Program-made: the position numbers and the translations under genes | Shown here: positions 27,769-39,526 of the stretch, piece by piece | Layout: each line of letters begins with the position of its first letter | Position numbering within the stretch: the stretch's first letter is position 1 | The notes under the pieces: generated by a model | The model's database searches: none | What the model saw: the letters and a program-made list of their open reading frames with translations, nothing else | Told to the model about the DNA's origin: nothing | Origin: Mesorhizobium opportunistum WSM2075 | Lineage (GTDB): Bacteria > Pseudomonadota > Alphaproteobacteria > Rhizobiales > Rhizobiaceae | Length of the DNA stretch: 64,000 bases | Assembly (NCBI RefSeq): GCF_000176035.2 | Contig: NC_015675.1 | Coordinates: 6,576,001-6,640,000, forward strand | Direction: 5' to 3'

Positions 27769-29319
27769 TGCATGCATCGCCGGCAGTATCCGCTTTAGGC
27801 GCGTCGGCGAACGCCGCGGATGAAGCGGGCAGAGAAAACCGCTCGCACTCAAGGAAGCCAACTGCGTGACGGCCGTATGATGAGCGGGATAACCCTGTCC
27901 GTTGCCAATCAGACGAACGCTGCCTGGCCTCCAGCAAGCCCTGGACAAGAGGCCGTGCGAACGAGACCGATCAGAAAACGGCGGCAACCATTGGCTCCAA
28001 GCGTTGAAGAAACGCTGATAGACCTGACGCAGGTGCCATAAGCCCCGACGGGTGGGCAATTGTCCAGCGGATGATGTTTGATCTGCGGTCACTTCAGGTT
28101 TTTCCCCGGTAGCATACTGTCCCGCAACAGGCGTGTAGCTCTGGTCTAGGCAAACCGGCTGCCGCGCGCCGAGCGTGTGGCGCGTGGCATCGACGGTCCA
28201 CGCCACCTCTTCCTGTTCCACACCAAGGCTCGCAAAAATCGTATCAACTCACCCATCGACCCGACATTCGTTTCCAACAGTTAGCCTAAGCCCCAGAAAA
28301 GAAAGTGCCTAAACCAAGAGGTTTGTCGCGGACCCGACAATCCCCACACTCCGTGTCGGACGGCGATCATAAACGCTATCGTACTCGGATACCGGAAAAG
28401 TGGGGCAGCGAGTGGGACGCGATTGAGCACGAGACCGCTGGAGGCCATTCGGATAGTCGGTTCGGATGCCATTGATCCCGCGGATCCGGCGCCCAGCCGT
28501 CTGGTGCAATGCACCTCCCCGCTGTTTGTGGGACGCATCAATCGACGAACCCGCGACCAGTCTACGTTCGCGCCAGCCGCGTTCCAGTAGCCGCGTCGCT
28601 CAACCATCATTGCCGAAGCTGGCCGTCTTCGACGTGTTCATCGCCAGTTTCTAAGTTCTGCCTGCTGGACACTCGACACAGCCGTCAGGCCAATATCGAG
28701 GCCAGCCCGCCTTTTCCAAGTTCGGCGACGACAGGCTACGTCTCACCCGGACGAGGCCGGCAAGTCTGCAGGCGTCAGTGTGAGAACTCATTCTTCGGGC
28801 ATAGTTCGAGCACTCCTTCGCAAGAGATCGCGACACCAGCAGACGCACGTGTTGTGCAGCATTGGCGAATGCGGTCCGACTACCGGCCTTTCGTTAAGGG
28901 CGGGGCGTTCCCGACCATGGCAGGAGCACCAATTGCGCAATCCCCTCGCCTTTTTCCTCTCGAGTGCCACAGATGCGATCGCTCCGTCTCGCCGGCGTCT
29001 CCATCTAAATGCTGGGCGCGAGCTGACGATCTCGCGCAAGCAGGCCCTCGCTTTTCCGGCCGATCCCGACGCCTACCTCAACGGAAAGCCGCTATGTGCT
29101 CGATGATACCTCAGCGCTACGAATACGAGACCTTCGGGGCACAGCATCATCCCTCGCGGAACGTGGCCACGGCGCTCAGGCCTACGCCAGCAAGGGCCAA
29201 CTCAGATAGCAACCCAGAGACGAAAACCACGTGAACCTGCACACGCTACAGCCGGCGACGACTGCGCAATCGACAAATGACCTGCACGCCCGGCATTTTG
29301 CTGTTGTCGGCGCTCTCCT
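27769..29319. other. Gene-poor stretch with decayed fragments
   Basis: About 1.5 kb with many short frames on both strands, none with a ribosome site and a recognisable family. Codon patterns drift between frames, as expected for old pseudogene DNA. It ends at the sigma-54 promoter at 29320. Confidence 0.5.
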
Positions 29320-29335
29320 TGGCACGAGGATTGCT
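29320..29335 (+). promoter_or_regulatory. Sigma-54 promoter upstream of the Ntn-hydrolase gene pair
   Basis: TGGCACG-AGGA-TTGCT is a near-perfect -24/-12 element with exactly 10 bases between GG and GC. Transcription would start near 29346, 41 bases before the ATG at 29387. The nearest NifA-like site is TGT-N10-ACC at about 29096-29111, one base off consensus and rather distant, so the activator is uncertain. Confidence 0.75.
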
Positions 29336-29386
29336 CTGACCGTCACCGAACTAGCCAGGAATTCGAAACCGTTAACAGGAGCAAAG

Positions 29387-29587
29387 ATGGATACCGCACA
29401 ATTGGACCGGGAGATCCACAAGATCGCCAACCAATGCGTGAGCGAGGCCAGGGCAGTCGTCACGAAACGAGGTTTCCAGCCCCAGGAACTAACCGCGAAA
29501 ACCGTCGCTGCCGGCGTCGACACTGTCGAGATCGTACGCTCGGCCGACGCGGCCATGAGCAAGGTTGACGAGGGGACGTGGCTGTGA
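29387..29587 (+). CDS. Small conserved-looking hypothetical protein, 66 aa
   Basis: The ATG at 29387 has AACAGGA upstream and follows the predicted transcription start, so the longer upstream frame is not used. The product is hydrophilic and mostly alpha-helical in character, with no cysteine-rich or membrane segment. Its TGA overlaps the GTG start of the Ntn-hydrolase gene (GTGA), so the two are probably translated together and may act together. No family recognised. Confidence 0.65.
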   Translation: MDTAQLDREIHKIANQCVSEARAVVTKRGFQPQELTAKTVAAGVDTVEIVRSADAAMSKVDEGTWL

Positions 29588-30105
29588 CGACGATCGCCTA
29601 CAAACACGGCGTAATGGCCGCCGACAGCCGTGCCTACGGCGCCGGCCTGGGATCAATCGGCTCCAAGCTCAAAATCCGCCGTCTTCCGGATGGACGCCTG
29701 ATTGGCGCAACGACTCCCCAGGTTGGCGCCGGTGAGGCCATTCTGGACTGGTACGCCGCTGGCGCTGACGTTCACAACACGCCAGAGGGTGTAAAAGGCT
29801 CCAACGTCGGTCTGCTGGTCGTTCATCCCGACGGGCGCGCTCAGGTGGCGTCTGGCGCCTGGACACTGACCGGCATGCTCGAAAGCCCCTATTTTGTTAT
29901 CGGCAGCGGCTCCCATTACGCGGAGGCCATTCTCGAATCCGGCGGGACCTCACAGCAGGCTGTAGAGATCGCCTGCAAGTTCGATTGGTGCTCCGGGCTC
30001 CCGGTCGTGTCCCTGATGCACGGAGCGCCCTGCCCTTCCCCGCGCCACCCCAGGCGGGCCAAGTGGCTGTCGTGGGTCGGCAGGAGGTTCAAGATTACGG
30101 GCTAG
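29584..30105 (+). CDS. Proteasome/HslV-like Ntn hydrolase
   Basis: The 173-residue protein begins M-T-T-I, so removal of Met exposes a threonine nucleophile as in HslV and proteasome beta subunits. Other expected residues are present: the Asp in MAADSRAY, and a Lys in GSKLKIRRLPDGRLIG. GSGSHYAEAILESG corresponds to the conserved loop preceding the last helices. GAGGGG lies 8 bases before the GTG at 29584. There is no HslU-like ATPase nearby. Similar single proteins occur in phage and bacterial genomes, so a prophage origin is possible, but the sigma-54 promoter ties it to symbiotic regulation. Confidence 0.75.
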   Translation: MTTIAYKHGVMAADSRAYGAGLGSIGSKLKIRRLPDGRLIGATTPQVGAGEAILDWYAAGADVHNTPEGVKGSNVGLLVVHPDGRAQVASGAWTLTGMLESPYFVIGSGSHYAEAILESGGTSQQAVEIACKFDWCSGLPVVSLMHGAPCPSPRHPRRAKWLSWVGRRFKITG

Positions 30106-30151
30106 CTATCGTCGCAGCTGCCGGCCGTGACAATAGGATGAAGGGAGTTTG

Positions 30152-30247
30152 ATGGGGTACAAACCGACGCGGCACAAGCCGCGCGAGGCAGCCCTGATCC
30201 GCTGGATCATCAACGGGTTCGGGACCCAGCGCCGGCGCCGCTGGTAG
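30152..30247 (+). CDS. Very small basic peptide, 31 aa
   Basis: ATG at 30152 with AAGGGAG ideally spaced upstream. The peptide is strongly basic, with Lys/Arg at both ends around a short hydrophobic centre, and ends in an Arg-rich tail. A second frame directly after it encodes a hydrophobic stretch of about 25 residues, so this may be the frameshifted front part of a small membrane protein. No family recognised. Confidence 0.35.
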   Translation: MGYKPTRHKPREAALIRWIINGFGTQRRRRW

Positions 30248-30640
30248 CGATCGCGCTGCTGGCGACGTCGGCCATCCAGTTCGCCGGCGTACCGGTCTCA
30301 GTCGTGGCGCTATTGTTCTAGCGCCAGCTTAGGAATCTTTCAGTTAATTGTACACCAAAAACGATAACGAGCGCACAGAGCTCATGTCGGGTGGTAGCAC
30401 CGGTTCCTCGTTCTATTTTGCTTTACATAACGGCCGCCTGTCGTTGGGGCCAACTAGGTCGAAACAGCTTAAAATTGGCCTCCTGCCCGCCAATCTCATT
30501 GCTAGGTAGCAAAGCGTCATCTCGGGTGAGGCCCCATGTTCTTGCCTGGGTCGATCGAATCGAAATGGCGATGCGGGGACCCCACATCGCTCGTCTCAAG
30601 GCGCCAAAGCACCAAGGCTTCATCTGGTTCGGTTGACTCT
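30248..30640. other. Intergenic, nothing recognised
   Basis: No gene, repeat or promoter consensus is seen between the small peptide gene and the 3' end of nifA. The base composition is more AT-rich around 30330-30430. Confidence 0.45.
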
Positions 30641-32410
<1,770 letters not shown>

Positions 32411-33588
32411 GTCATCCTCCATTCCGGGCCGCGACAGCAACGCCGCGCCATGTGGGCCTGCGACGTCGCCGGGCGTAGAGGCCCTCGTCAAATGGCATCG
32501 GCGCCCCAGCCACCGTTGGCCGGGACCGGCATGAGTCTTCGCCCCGTAGGCCGCCGCAGATTGGCGCACTTGCTCGCGCGTCGGAGCCACGAGTGCTTGG
32601 GACGTCGATAGAAACAATCGTGACGCGGGGTTGGCGGCAGCACGCCGGAGTTCCGCAGGAGGCATAAGACGAAAAGTAGGTTTCGGTTTTTGGCTTCGTC
32701 AGGGCCCGATGAAAGGCAGGCGCGAAAAATGCGGGAGGCGATGCTCGATGCATGGCTGGACTATCCTTACTGAATCGGGGCGCTCTACAGGCTCTTTCCG
32801 GTGGCCACCACTGCTGCTCGGAACGAGATGGGCAGTCAACAGCTGCTCGGAACGAGGTGGCCAATCAACCGAACTTCCTTGCATTTCTGATAGGTTGAGA
32901 GAGGCTATGATAGAATCCATCATTCAGATTCTTGCCAGGAGATCGATTCGGAACGGCAAAGATGTTTGCCCCGGCGTGTCGAGGGTGCCTGGCGCGCTGA
33001 GCGAGCCGACGCATTTGCGTCGCTTCTATCGCCGGCAATCGCTGCCGACGTCCTCCTGGCTCGCTGAGTTGATCGCGACAATCGTTCATTCCTCGCTATT
33101 TGATGCCATTCCCACGAGAGCAGGCGGCGCGTGCCGTGGCGCGAAGTTGTCGTCGTGCGGGGCTTCAGTGTTCGTGCTGCAAAGCATCTCCTCAATCACC
33201 CGGTTGCGCCAGGACCCGCGGGATCAATCGGTCTGCCGACGGCCCCTTCGAGACGCTCTGCTTCGGCGGGAGCGCGGCAGAGCACGCTCGCGTAGGTGAT
33301 CCTCCACTCCGGTGCGCGGTCGGTCACAAATACGACAACGAAGCGGGGACATCGGGGCGCCAGAGACACAACCGGCGGCCGCTCTGCCAGGCAAAGCAAT
33401 TACTGCACGGCGCCCTGTCAATCCTCTTTCTTCTACCGGACCGTATTGCTTCGACCCGGCACAATTCCGAGCCTAAGTGCGGGATTTCGCCCAGGATGAA
33501 GGCAGCCAGTGCGGAAACCCGCACAAACGTCAGGGACACCGGTTGACCGAGCGTCTGAACCTGCACGATTGGGCGCGGGATTTCCACT
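32411..33588. other. nifA-dctA divergent intergenic region
   Basis: About 1.2 kb without a supported gene. No -24/-12 promoter was found for nifA on the minus strand. It holds a tandem 29-bp repeat at 32813-32870, and then the dctA promoter. Long antisense frames here are not supported by start signals. Confidence 0.5.
32813..32870 (+). repeat. Tandem 2 x 29-bp repeat upstream of nifA
   Basis: Two adjacent copies (32813-32841 and 32842-32870) share GCTGCTCGGAACGAG and then TGG-CA-TCAAC with few differences. It lies about 400 bases upstream of nifA. Confidence 0.7.
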
Positions 33589-33604
33589 TGGCACGACGCT
33601 TGCA
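33589..33604 (+). promoter_or_regulatory. Sigma-54 promoter of dctA
   Basis: TGGCACG-ACGC-TTGCA is a perfect -24/-12 consensus. Transcription would start near 33615. dctA genes of rhizobia are known RpoN targets activated by DctD, and sometimes by NifA in nodules. No TGT-N10-ACA was seen here and no dctBD genes are adjacent. Confidence 0.88.
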
Positions 33605-33640
33605 GCCGAGACGACAGCAGCGCTCGACCGGAGCGCCGCG

Positions 33641-34999
33641 ATGGGAGAAGCGCGGGAAGGGAGGCGGCCCACCCCGATCCGGTCAGGGAGAGAAAAGCTG
33701 TTGGCTCCACCGATTCGAAGCGCCGGTCCCCCAGCCCGCAAGGCCTTCTACGCCCAACTGTACGTGCAGGTGCTTACCGCCATCGCCCTCGGTGTCGCAG
33801 TCGGCTATTTGTATCCGGGCACCGGAGAGGCTCTGAAGCCGCTGGGCGATGCTTTCATCAAGCTCGTGAAGATGATTATCGCACCTGTGATCTTTCTAAC
33901 CGTAACGACCGGCATTGCGGGCATGAACGATCTCAAGAAGGTCGGCCGGGTCGCCGGCAAGGCGATGATCTATTTCCTCACCTTCTCGAGCCTCGCATTG
34001 ATGGTCGGTCTCGTTGTCGCCAATGTCGTTCAACCCGGCTCTGGCCTCGATATCGATCCGGCCTCGCTCGATGGCCAGGCCGTGCAGGGCTATGTGGCCA
34101 AGGTCCACGATCAGTCGGTGACCGGCTTCCTCATGAACATCATCCCGTCAACTATCGTTGGTGCCTTCGCCGAAGGCAACATCCTGCAGGTCCTGTTCTT
34201 CTCGATTCTGTTCGGCAGCGCTCTGGCGATGGCCGGAGACACCGGGAAGCCTGTGCTTTCCTTGCTTCAAGCGCTCCTCGCGCCGGTGTTCAAGCTGGTC
34301 GGCATCCTGATGCAGGCCGCGCCCGTCGGCGCTTTCGGCGCCATGGCCTTCACAATCGGCAAATATGGCATCGGTTCAGTGGTCAACCTCGCCATGCTGG
34401 TCGCGACGTTCTATTTCACCGCATTCGTCTTCGTGTTCGGGATTCTCGGCGCGGTTTGCCGATACAACGGTTTCTCAATCTTTTCTCTCGTGCGATACAT
34501 CAAGGAAGAGCTGCTGCTGGTCCTGGCAACGTCCTCCTCGGAGGCTGCGCTGCCCTCGCTCATGGAGAAAATGGAGAAGGCAGGCGCCAAGCGTTCCGTC
34601 GTGGGTCTCGTCATCCCGACGGGATATTCCTTCAATCTGGACGGTACCAATATCTATATGACGCTTGCCGCCCTCTTCATCGCCCAGGCAACGAACACGC
34701 ATTTGTCGGTTGCCGATCAGATTCTCCTGTTGGTCGTCGCGATGCTTTCCTCGAAGGGTGCCGCAGGTATTACGGGGGCTGGCTTCGTCACGTTGGCCGC
34801 CACGCTTTCCGTAATACCAACTGTTCCCGTTGCTGGGATGGCTCTGATCCTTGGTGTGGACCGCTTCATGTCCGAATGCCGAGCGCTGACGAATGTAGTG
34901 GGTAACGCGGTGGCTGCGCTCGTCGTCGCCCGCTGGGAAGGCGAATTGGACGAAGCGCGCATGAAAGCCGCCTTCTGCGGGAGCTTGCCGAGAGATTAA
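33641..34999 (+). CDS. dctA: DctA, C4-dicarboxylate:cation symporter
   Basis: DctA imports succinate, malate and fumarate, the plant carbon that fuels nitrogen fixation. The 452-residue membrane protein shows the family motifs: [22 protein letters not shown], the serine-rich loop [15 protein letters not shown], the FNLDGT motif, and [13 protein letters not shown]. The start is placed at the ATG at 33641 because the message begins near 33615; the frame is open further upstream. It has a Pro/Arg-rich N-terminal extension of about 30 residues before the [11 protein letters not shown] segment. It lies close to nifA, suggesting a symbiotic copy. Confidence 0.93.
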   Translation: MGEAREGRRPTPIRSGREKLLAPPIRSAGPPARKAFYAQLYVQVLTAIALGVAVGYLYPGTGEALKPLGDAFIKLVKMIIAPVIFLTVTTGIAGMNDLKKVGRVAGKAMIYFLTFSSLALMVGLVVANVVQPGSGLDIDPASLDGQAVQGYVAKVHDQSVTGFLMNIIPSTIVGAFAEGNILQVLFFSILFGSALAMAGDTGKPVLSLLQALLAPVFKLVGILMQAAPVGAFGAMAFTIGKYGIGSVVNLAMLVATFYFTAFVFVFGILGAVCRYNGFSIFSLVRYIKEELLLVLATSSSEAALPSLMEKMEKAGAKRSVVGLVIPTGYSFNLDGTNIYMTLAALFIAQATNTHLSVADQILLLVVAMLSSKGAAGITGAGFVTLAATLSVIPTVPVAGMALILGVDRFMSECRALTNVVGNAVAALVVARWEGELDEARMKAAFCGSLPRD

Positions 35000-35285
35000 A
35001 CCGGCCACCCCGCCCCAGCAAGATTGCTGCAGCGCGACCAATCAAGTCGCCGCGCTGTCATCAGCACGAAAGAATCGGCTCGCGGCTCTAAACAGCGCGT
35101 CGCGAGACACAAGATCAGAAGCGCCAATGCGGTGAATCAAGAAACATGGATGCCTTACGCAAACGAAACCGAGAGCGACGAATGCTCGGTTGCTCCTTGA
35201 GCGCTGTTCATTGGATAGGTTGCCGATCGTGGAGCATGTCGAAATCTTCATGTTGCCGCCCGGAACCGTCGCCGGGACAGGGCCG

Positions 35286-36350
35286 ATGACACAGGGACAG
35301 CCGATCAGAATTGGCGCGACGGCCAAGCGCCCCACAATTGCCGATCTCGCCCGCGAAGCCGGAGTGAGCGTAGCAACGGTCGATCGCGTCCTGAACGATC
35401 GTCTTCCGGTGCGGGAGCGGACCGCGCGGCTGGTCCATGAAGCCGCCCACGCGATCGGCTATCATGCGGCGGGTCTCATCAAACAGCGCTTGCAACGGGA
35501 CCTGCCGCAGTACCGGCTAGGCTTCATCCTGAGAAAGCCGGCCCAGCATTTCTACCAAGATTTCGCGCGCGAGGTCAAAGCAGCGGTTACTTCGGCCGAG
35601 ACCTTCTATGGCATTCCGGTTATCGAATTCGCGCCTTCGCATTCGCCCGGGGAGCTGGCGGCTAGCCTCAAGAATCTTGGTAGGCGCTGTCACGCGATCG
35701 GCATGGTGGCGCCAGACCACCCTAAGATCACGGCGGCAGTCGAGGAGCTCAAGGCAAAAGGCATCCCGGTTTTCTCGCTGCTTTCTGACTTCGCCGCTGG
35801 CGTGCGCGAGGGCTACGTAGGTCTCAACAACCACCGGGTCGGGCGCACGGCAGCTTGGATGTTCTCCAAAGCCGCTAAACGGCCTGGCAAAGTGGCGGTG
35901 TTTGTCGGCAGCCACCGTTTCCAGAGTCATGAGCTGCGGGAAAGCGGCTTCCGTTCCTATTTCCGAGAGAACGAGCCAGCATTCGAGGTGCTCGATACGC
36001 TCTTGAACTTTGAGAAACGACAGATCACTTACGAGGCGCTACTGCATCTTATGCAGCGGGAACCTGAGCTCGTCGGGTTCTACGTGGCCGGCGGTGGCAT
36101 GGAGGGTGCCATCTCCGCGCTCCGGGACGAGTGCAACGGTCAGGATCTCGTCGTGATCGTGAATGAAATCACGCCGGAGTCACGGGCGGCTCTCGCGGAT
36201 GACATCGTCACGATGGCGCTCGCCACACCACTGCGCCGACTTTGCCATGAGCTGATGCTGCTGATGGACCGCGCCCTCAAGAACGGCACGGCGGAGACAT
36301 CGGGCCAGACATTTCTGCCGTTCGATATCTATGTGCCGGAGAATATCTGA
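35286..36350 (+). CDS. LacI-family transcriptional regulator
   Basis: This 354-residue regulator has an N-terminal LacI-type helix-turn-helix (TIADLAREAGVSVATVDRVLND, about residues 16-38). A periplasmic-binding-protein-like sensor domain follows, with YRLGFILRKPAQHFYQDFAREVK at its start. The ATG at 35286 fits the family N-terminus; in-frame starts exist upstream. It is 162 bases before an IolI-like isomerase on the same strand, which suggests that the ligand is an inositol or related sugar and that it controls that gene. This pairing is inference from position. Confidence 0.85.
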   Translation: MTQGQPIRIGATAKRPTIADLAREAGVSVATVDRVLNDRLPVRERTARLVHEAAHAIGYHAAGLIKQRLQRDLPQYRLGFILRKPAQHFYQDFAREVKAAVTSAETFYGIPVIEFAPSHSPGELAASLKNLGRRCHAIGMVAPDHPKITAAVEELKAKGIPVFSLLSDFAAGVREGYVGLNNHRVGRTAAWMFSKAAKRPGKVAVFVGSHRFQSHELRESGFRSYFRENEPAFEVLDTLLNFEKRQITYEALLHLMQREPELVGFYVAGGGMEGAISALRDECNGQDLVVIVNEITPESRAALADDIVTMALATPLRRLCHELMLLMDRALKNGTAETSGQTFLPFDIYVPENI

Positions 36351-36512
36351 ATGATGTGATTCCATCAGTGCGTGCTAATTTCCTATCATAAATGCAAGAA
36401 TCGCTCGATTGACTAGCCTGCTCTAATCAGCTTTGTGCATCCGCCTGCGGTGGGGCGCGCGGAGAAGCCAGACAAGACTGGCGCCGCACTTGTTGAAGGA
36501 AAAGCCAAGCCC

Positions 36513-37352
36513 ATGCGCCAGGTATCTCCCCGCTTTGCGCTGCAAGACATGGCGGCGCCTTCTGTCGACGTCAGTGCCATTTTCGCAATTGCGCGTGATC
36601 AGGGCCTGACCGATGTTCAAATCCGTGACCATCGTTTCAGCAATCCTGTTGCACGCGCCATTCCGGCTGCTGAGGTCCGCTCGGCCGCTACCGAAGCCGG
36701 CGTCACGATAATTTCGATGAACGCTTTGCAGCGCTTCGACGACTGGACTGCCACCCGCCGGGCGGAGGCGAGCAAGCTGGCCGACTACGCTGCGGCCTGC
36801 GGGGCCAAGACGGTCGTGCTGGTGCCAGTCAACCACGGCTCGCGCGCCAGCGCTGGCGAGCGCCATGACGGTCTCCGCCTCGCTCTAAACGCGCTCAAGC
36901 CGATCCTCCAATCGCGCGGGCTTATCGGCCTGATTGAGCCGCTGGGCTTTCGAACCTGCTCGCTCCGATCAAAGAGGGAAGCGGTCGAGGCCATTGCCGC
37001 GGTTGACGGCCAGACCGTGTTTCGCCTGATGCACGATACGTTCCACCACACGCTCGCCGGCGAGACCTCCTTGTTTGGCGAGCTTACCGGACTCGCGCAC
37101 ATTTCAGGCGTGAACGACCCGATGTTCTGGATTTACCCGGATCGCCTTCCTGGAGGTTCTGACAATGCCAGTCAGATCCAGGCGCTGCTTGATCATGGTT
37201 ATGCGGGACCCTTCTCGTTCGAACTGGTAGAGGAAGTGTGCACGATGGACGAGCTCGCTGGCGCGCTTGCCGCCAGTATTGCTTTCATCCAGCGCGTGCT
37301 GTCGACGCGAAAGCAGTTGGTCGAAGAGGTAGAAAGCGAAATGGACGTGTAA
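36513..37352 (+). CDS. IolI-like sugar-phosphate isomerase/epimerase, copy 1
   Basis: This TIM-barrel enzyme of the xylose isomerase-like family resembles inosose isomerase IolI. The 279-residue frame has the metal-site strands GLIGLIEPLGF, RLMHDTFHH and LAHISGVNDP, and FELVEEV near the C-terminus, giving Glu, His, Asp and Glu ligands. A GTG at 36435 would add 26 residues that partly match the second copy, so the start is unsure. The paralogue at 53504-54346 lies in inverted orientation on the far side of the nod genes. A role in inositol or rhizopine-type compound use is possible. Confidence 0.78.
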   Translation: MRQVSPRFALQDMAAPSVDVSAIFAIARDQGLTDVQIRDHRFSNPVARAIPAAEVRSAATEAGVTIISMNALQRFDDWTATRRAEASKLADYAAACGAKTVVLVPVNHGSRASAGERHDGLRLALNALKPILQSRGLIGLIEPLGFRTCSLRSKREAVEAIAAVDGQTVFRLMHDTFHHTLAGETSLFGELTGLAHISGVNDPMFWIYPDRLPGGSDNASQIQALLDHGYAGPFSFELVEEVCTMDELAGALAASIAFIQRVLSTRKQLVEEVESEMDV

Positions 37353-37366
37353 AGCCTTGCGTGTTG

Positions 37367-38284
37367 TCACAGCGGAACAGCCATGCGAGCTGCCTCCTGT
37401 ATCATTACCTCGCGCATCCAGACGCTTGCCGGATCGGTATTATGGAGTGCTGGCCATTGGACCGCTTCGGTGAAAGCAGGAAGCGGCAGCGGAAGTTCCA
37501 CAATCTGAAGGGGGAAGGTTTTTTCGAAGTACTTAACCAGCCGGAAGGGCATGGTCGCAATACGAGCCGTGCCGGACACCATGGGTGGGATCATGCTGAA
37601 GCCCTGCACGGCCACCTCGACACGTCTTTTAAGACCATGCTCGAGTAAGAACCATTCCTCGACGGACGGCATCAGCGAACGTCCGAACCTGACCGAGACG
37701 TGCCTCATCGACAGGTATCTCTCGAATGTAAGCTGCCGTCTCAGCTGCCTGTTCGTGGGACAGCCGACGCATACGAGCCTCTCGTCGAACAAGGCCACGC
37801 TCGAATGCGCGCTCGACGTGAACAAATCTGGAAGAACTACAAAATCGACGTCGCCGCGCCCGAGGAGCTCATCGGGGCTATCGTTGACAGGCAGCAATTC
37901 GAAACTGACGGCGGGGGCTTCCCGGGCAACACGTTCCACGACTTTCTCAAAAAAAACGAGCGTGGCGAAATCGGAAATAGTGATCCTGAAGCGACGATCG
38001 GATCGAGCCGGGTCAAACGGATCGGAAGAAATAATCGTACGTTGGATGTGCAGCAGAGCGTCGCGGACTGCGGGGCCAAGTGCTGCCGCACGTGACGTCA
38101 GAATACGTTCGCGGCCGTTCATGCTGAACAGTTCATCGCCGAAAAAATCGCGCAGTCGGGCGACGGCCGCACTCATCGCCGGCTGACTGAGATTGATCCG
38201 GCGTGCCGCCGCCGAGAGATTGCGCTCGGCCAGCAATGCGTCCAGCACGACGAGAAGATTGAGATCAAGCCCCCTGAAACGCAT
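37367..38284 (-). CDS. nodD: NodD, LysR-type activator of nod genes, copy 1
   Basis: NodD binds nod boxes and responds to host flavonoids. The 305-residue protein starts [18 protein letters not shown] and has the LysR helix-turn-helix [24 protein letters not shown]. The C-terminal sensor domain has the NodD-specific [11 protein letters not shown] and [19 protein letters not shown] segments. The gene is divergent from nodA1 with a nod box between them. A second, clearly similar copy is at 42446-43429. Confidence 0.96.
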   Translation of the reverse strand: MRFRGLDLNLLVVLDALLAERNLSAAARRINLSQPAMSAAVARLRDFFGDELFSMNGRERILTSRAAALGPAVRDALLHIQRTIISSDPFDPARSDRRFRITISDFATLVFFEKVVERVAREAPAVSFELLPVNDSPDELLGRGDVDFVVLPDLFTSSAHSSVALFDERLVCVGCPTNRQLRRQLTFERYLSMRHVSVRFGRSLMPSVEEWFLLEHGLKRRVEVAVQGFSMIPPMVSGTARIATMPFRLVKYFEKTFPLQIVELPLPLPAFTEAVQWPALHNTDPASVWMREVMIQEAARMAVPL

Positions 38285-38294
38285 TTCTGCGGCT

Positions 38295-38341
38295 ATCCAT
38301 CGAGTGGATACCTTCCATCGAAACAAACGATTTTATCATTG
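38295..38341 (+). promoter_or_regulatory. nod box 1 (nodA1-nodFEG)
   Basis: A 47-bp element begins ATCCATCGAGTGGAT, continues with CATCGAAACAAACGATTT and ends TATCATTGTG, following the nod box consensus with its A-T-C-N9-G-A-T units. It lies between divergent nodD1 and nodA1, about 100 bases before nodA1. Confidence 0.92.
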
Positions 38342-38442
38342 TGCTGAAATCTCGCATGGACAAACACCTGACGCACCGATCACCCGCTGCCTCTATGCCG
38401 TGATGAGCGTCTTAAGGACAACCCGAAAGGAGAAATTCTTCC

Positions 38443-39033
38443 ATGCGCTCTGCCGTGCAGTGGAGGTTATGCTGGGAAAATAACTTGCAAGTGGCCGACC
38501 ATGTCGAGCTCTCCGATTTCTTCCGAAAGACCTATGGACGAAACGGGGCCTTCGGCGCAAAGCCATTCGAAGGTAGCCGCAGTTGGGCCGGCGCAAGACC
38601 CGAACTCCGCCTTATTGCCAGCGACCCTGAGGGCGTAGCGGCACACATCGGCATACTGCGCCGCTTCATCAAGGTTGGCGACGTCGATGTTCTTGTGGCT
38701 GAGTTGGGCCTGTATGGCGTTCGTCAGGATCTTGAGAAGCTTGGAATCAGCTTTTCTATGCGCGCCGTATATCCCGTCCTGCAGCAGATGGGGGTTCCCT
38801 TCGGTTTCGGCACGGTTCGGCACGCCATGCGGAATCATGTTGAGAGGTACTGCAGAGAGGGCATAGCCACCATTGTGCCAGGCGTCCGGGTCCGTTCGAG
38901 CCGCGCAAATGTGCATCACGACCTGCCGTCCACGCGCCTGGATGACGTGCTCGTGTTGGTATCGCCAATTGGACGCTCGATGGACGAATGGCCTTCCGGC
39001 ACGCTGATCGACCGCAACGGTCCGGAGCTGTGA
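38443..39033 (+). CDS. nodA: NodA N-acyltransferase, copy 1
   Basis: NodA attaches the fatty acyl chain to the de-N-acetylated end of the chitin oligomer. The 196-residue product has the standard NodA length and pattern: [44 protein letters not shown] and the conserved end DRNGPEL. It is followed by nodF, nodE and nodG rather than nodB. It clearly differs from copy 2 (43728-44318), for example in residues 14-60, so the two could differ in acyl preference. Confidence 0.96.
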   Translation: MRSAVQWRLCWENNLQVADHVELSDFFRKTYGRNGAFGAKPFEGSRSWAGARPELRLIASDPEGVAAHIGILRRFIKVGDVDVLVAELGLYGVRQDLEKLGISFSMRAVYPVLQQMGVPFGFGTVRHAMRNHVERYCREGIATIVPGVRVRSSRANVHHDLPSTRLDDVLVLVSPIGRSMDEWPSGTLIDRNGPEL

Positions 39034-39244
39034 ACTTCGGGGCTGCATATCCGTCCCGAGTGGCTACGGCCTCCCAGCAACATTCTTCGCCATCGCAGCC
39101 TGCGCCGCAGGCCAGCCGGACTTATCCGGCTCTATGGGCGTTAAGCTTCTTCAGTTGCAGAAGTTTAATGGCTGGTTCCCCGACGCGCGGCTCAAGGAGT
39201 TATGTCGCGCACGTAAAAAACAAGCTGAAATGGAAAGAAACAAA

Positions 39245-39526
39245 ATGTCTGATCAACTTATAACGGAAGTCATTGAGATAATCAGGAAGCGCATCGAATC
39301 GGAGAACGCCGAGGGAACGACTGCAGCATCCGTCGGCGAAATAACCACTGCGACGGAAGTGACTTCGCTCGGGATCGATTCACTGGGGTTGGCGGACGTG
39401 CTCTGGGACCTCGAGCAGGCGTACGGCATCAAGATCGAGATGAACTCGGCCGATGCGTGGTCTGATCTCCAAACTGTCGGGGACATGGTGGAAGCCATCC
39501 GCGGCTTGCTCAACAAGGCGGCTTGA
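39245..39526 (+). CDS. nodF: NodF, specialised acyl carrier protein
   Basis: NodF carries the growing acyl chain that NodE elongates to a host-specific, often polyunsaturated fatty acid. The 93-residue product has the phosphopantetheine serine S46 in [16 protein letters not shown]. The ATG at 39245 gives the usual NodF N-terminus. Its TGA is immediately followed by the nodE ATG. Confidence 0.95.
   Translation: MSDQLITEVIEIIRKRIESENAEGTTAASVGEITTATEVTSLGIDSLGLADVLWDLEQAYGIKIEMNSADAWSDLQTVGDMVEAIRGLLNKAA

Noticed and set aside
32411..32665. N-terminal extension of NifA
   Set aside because: It has no NifA similarity and the ATG at 32410 has a strong GGAGG site.
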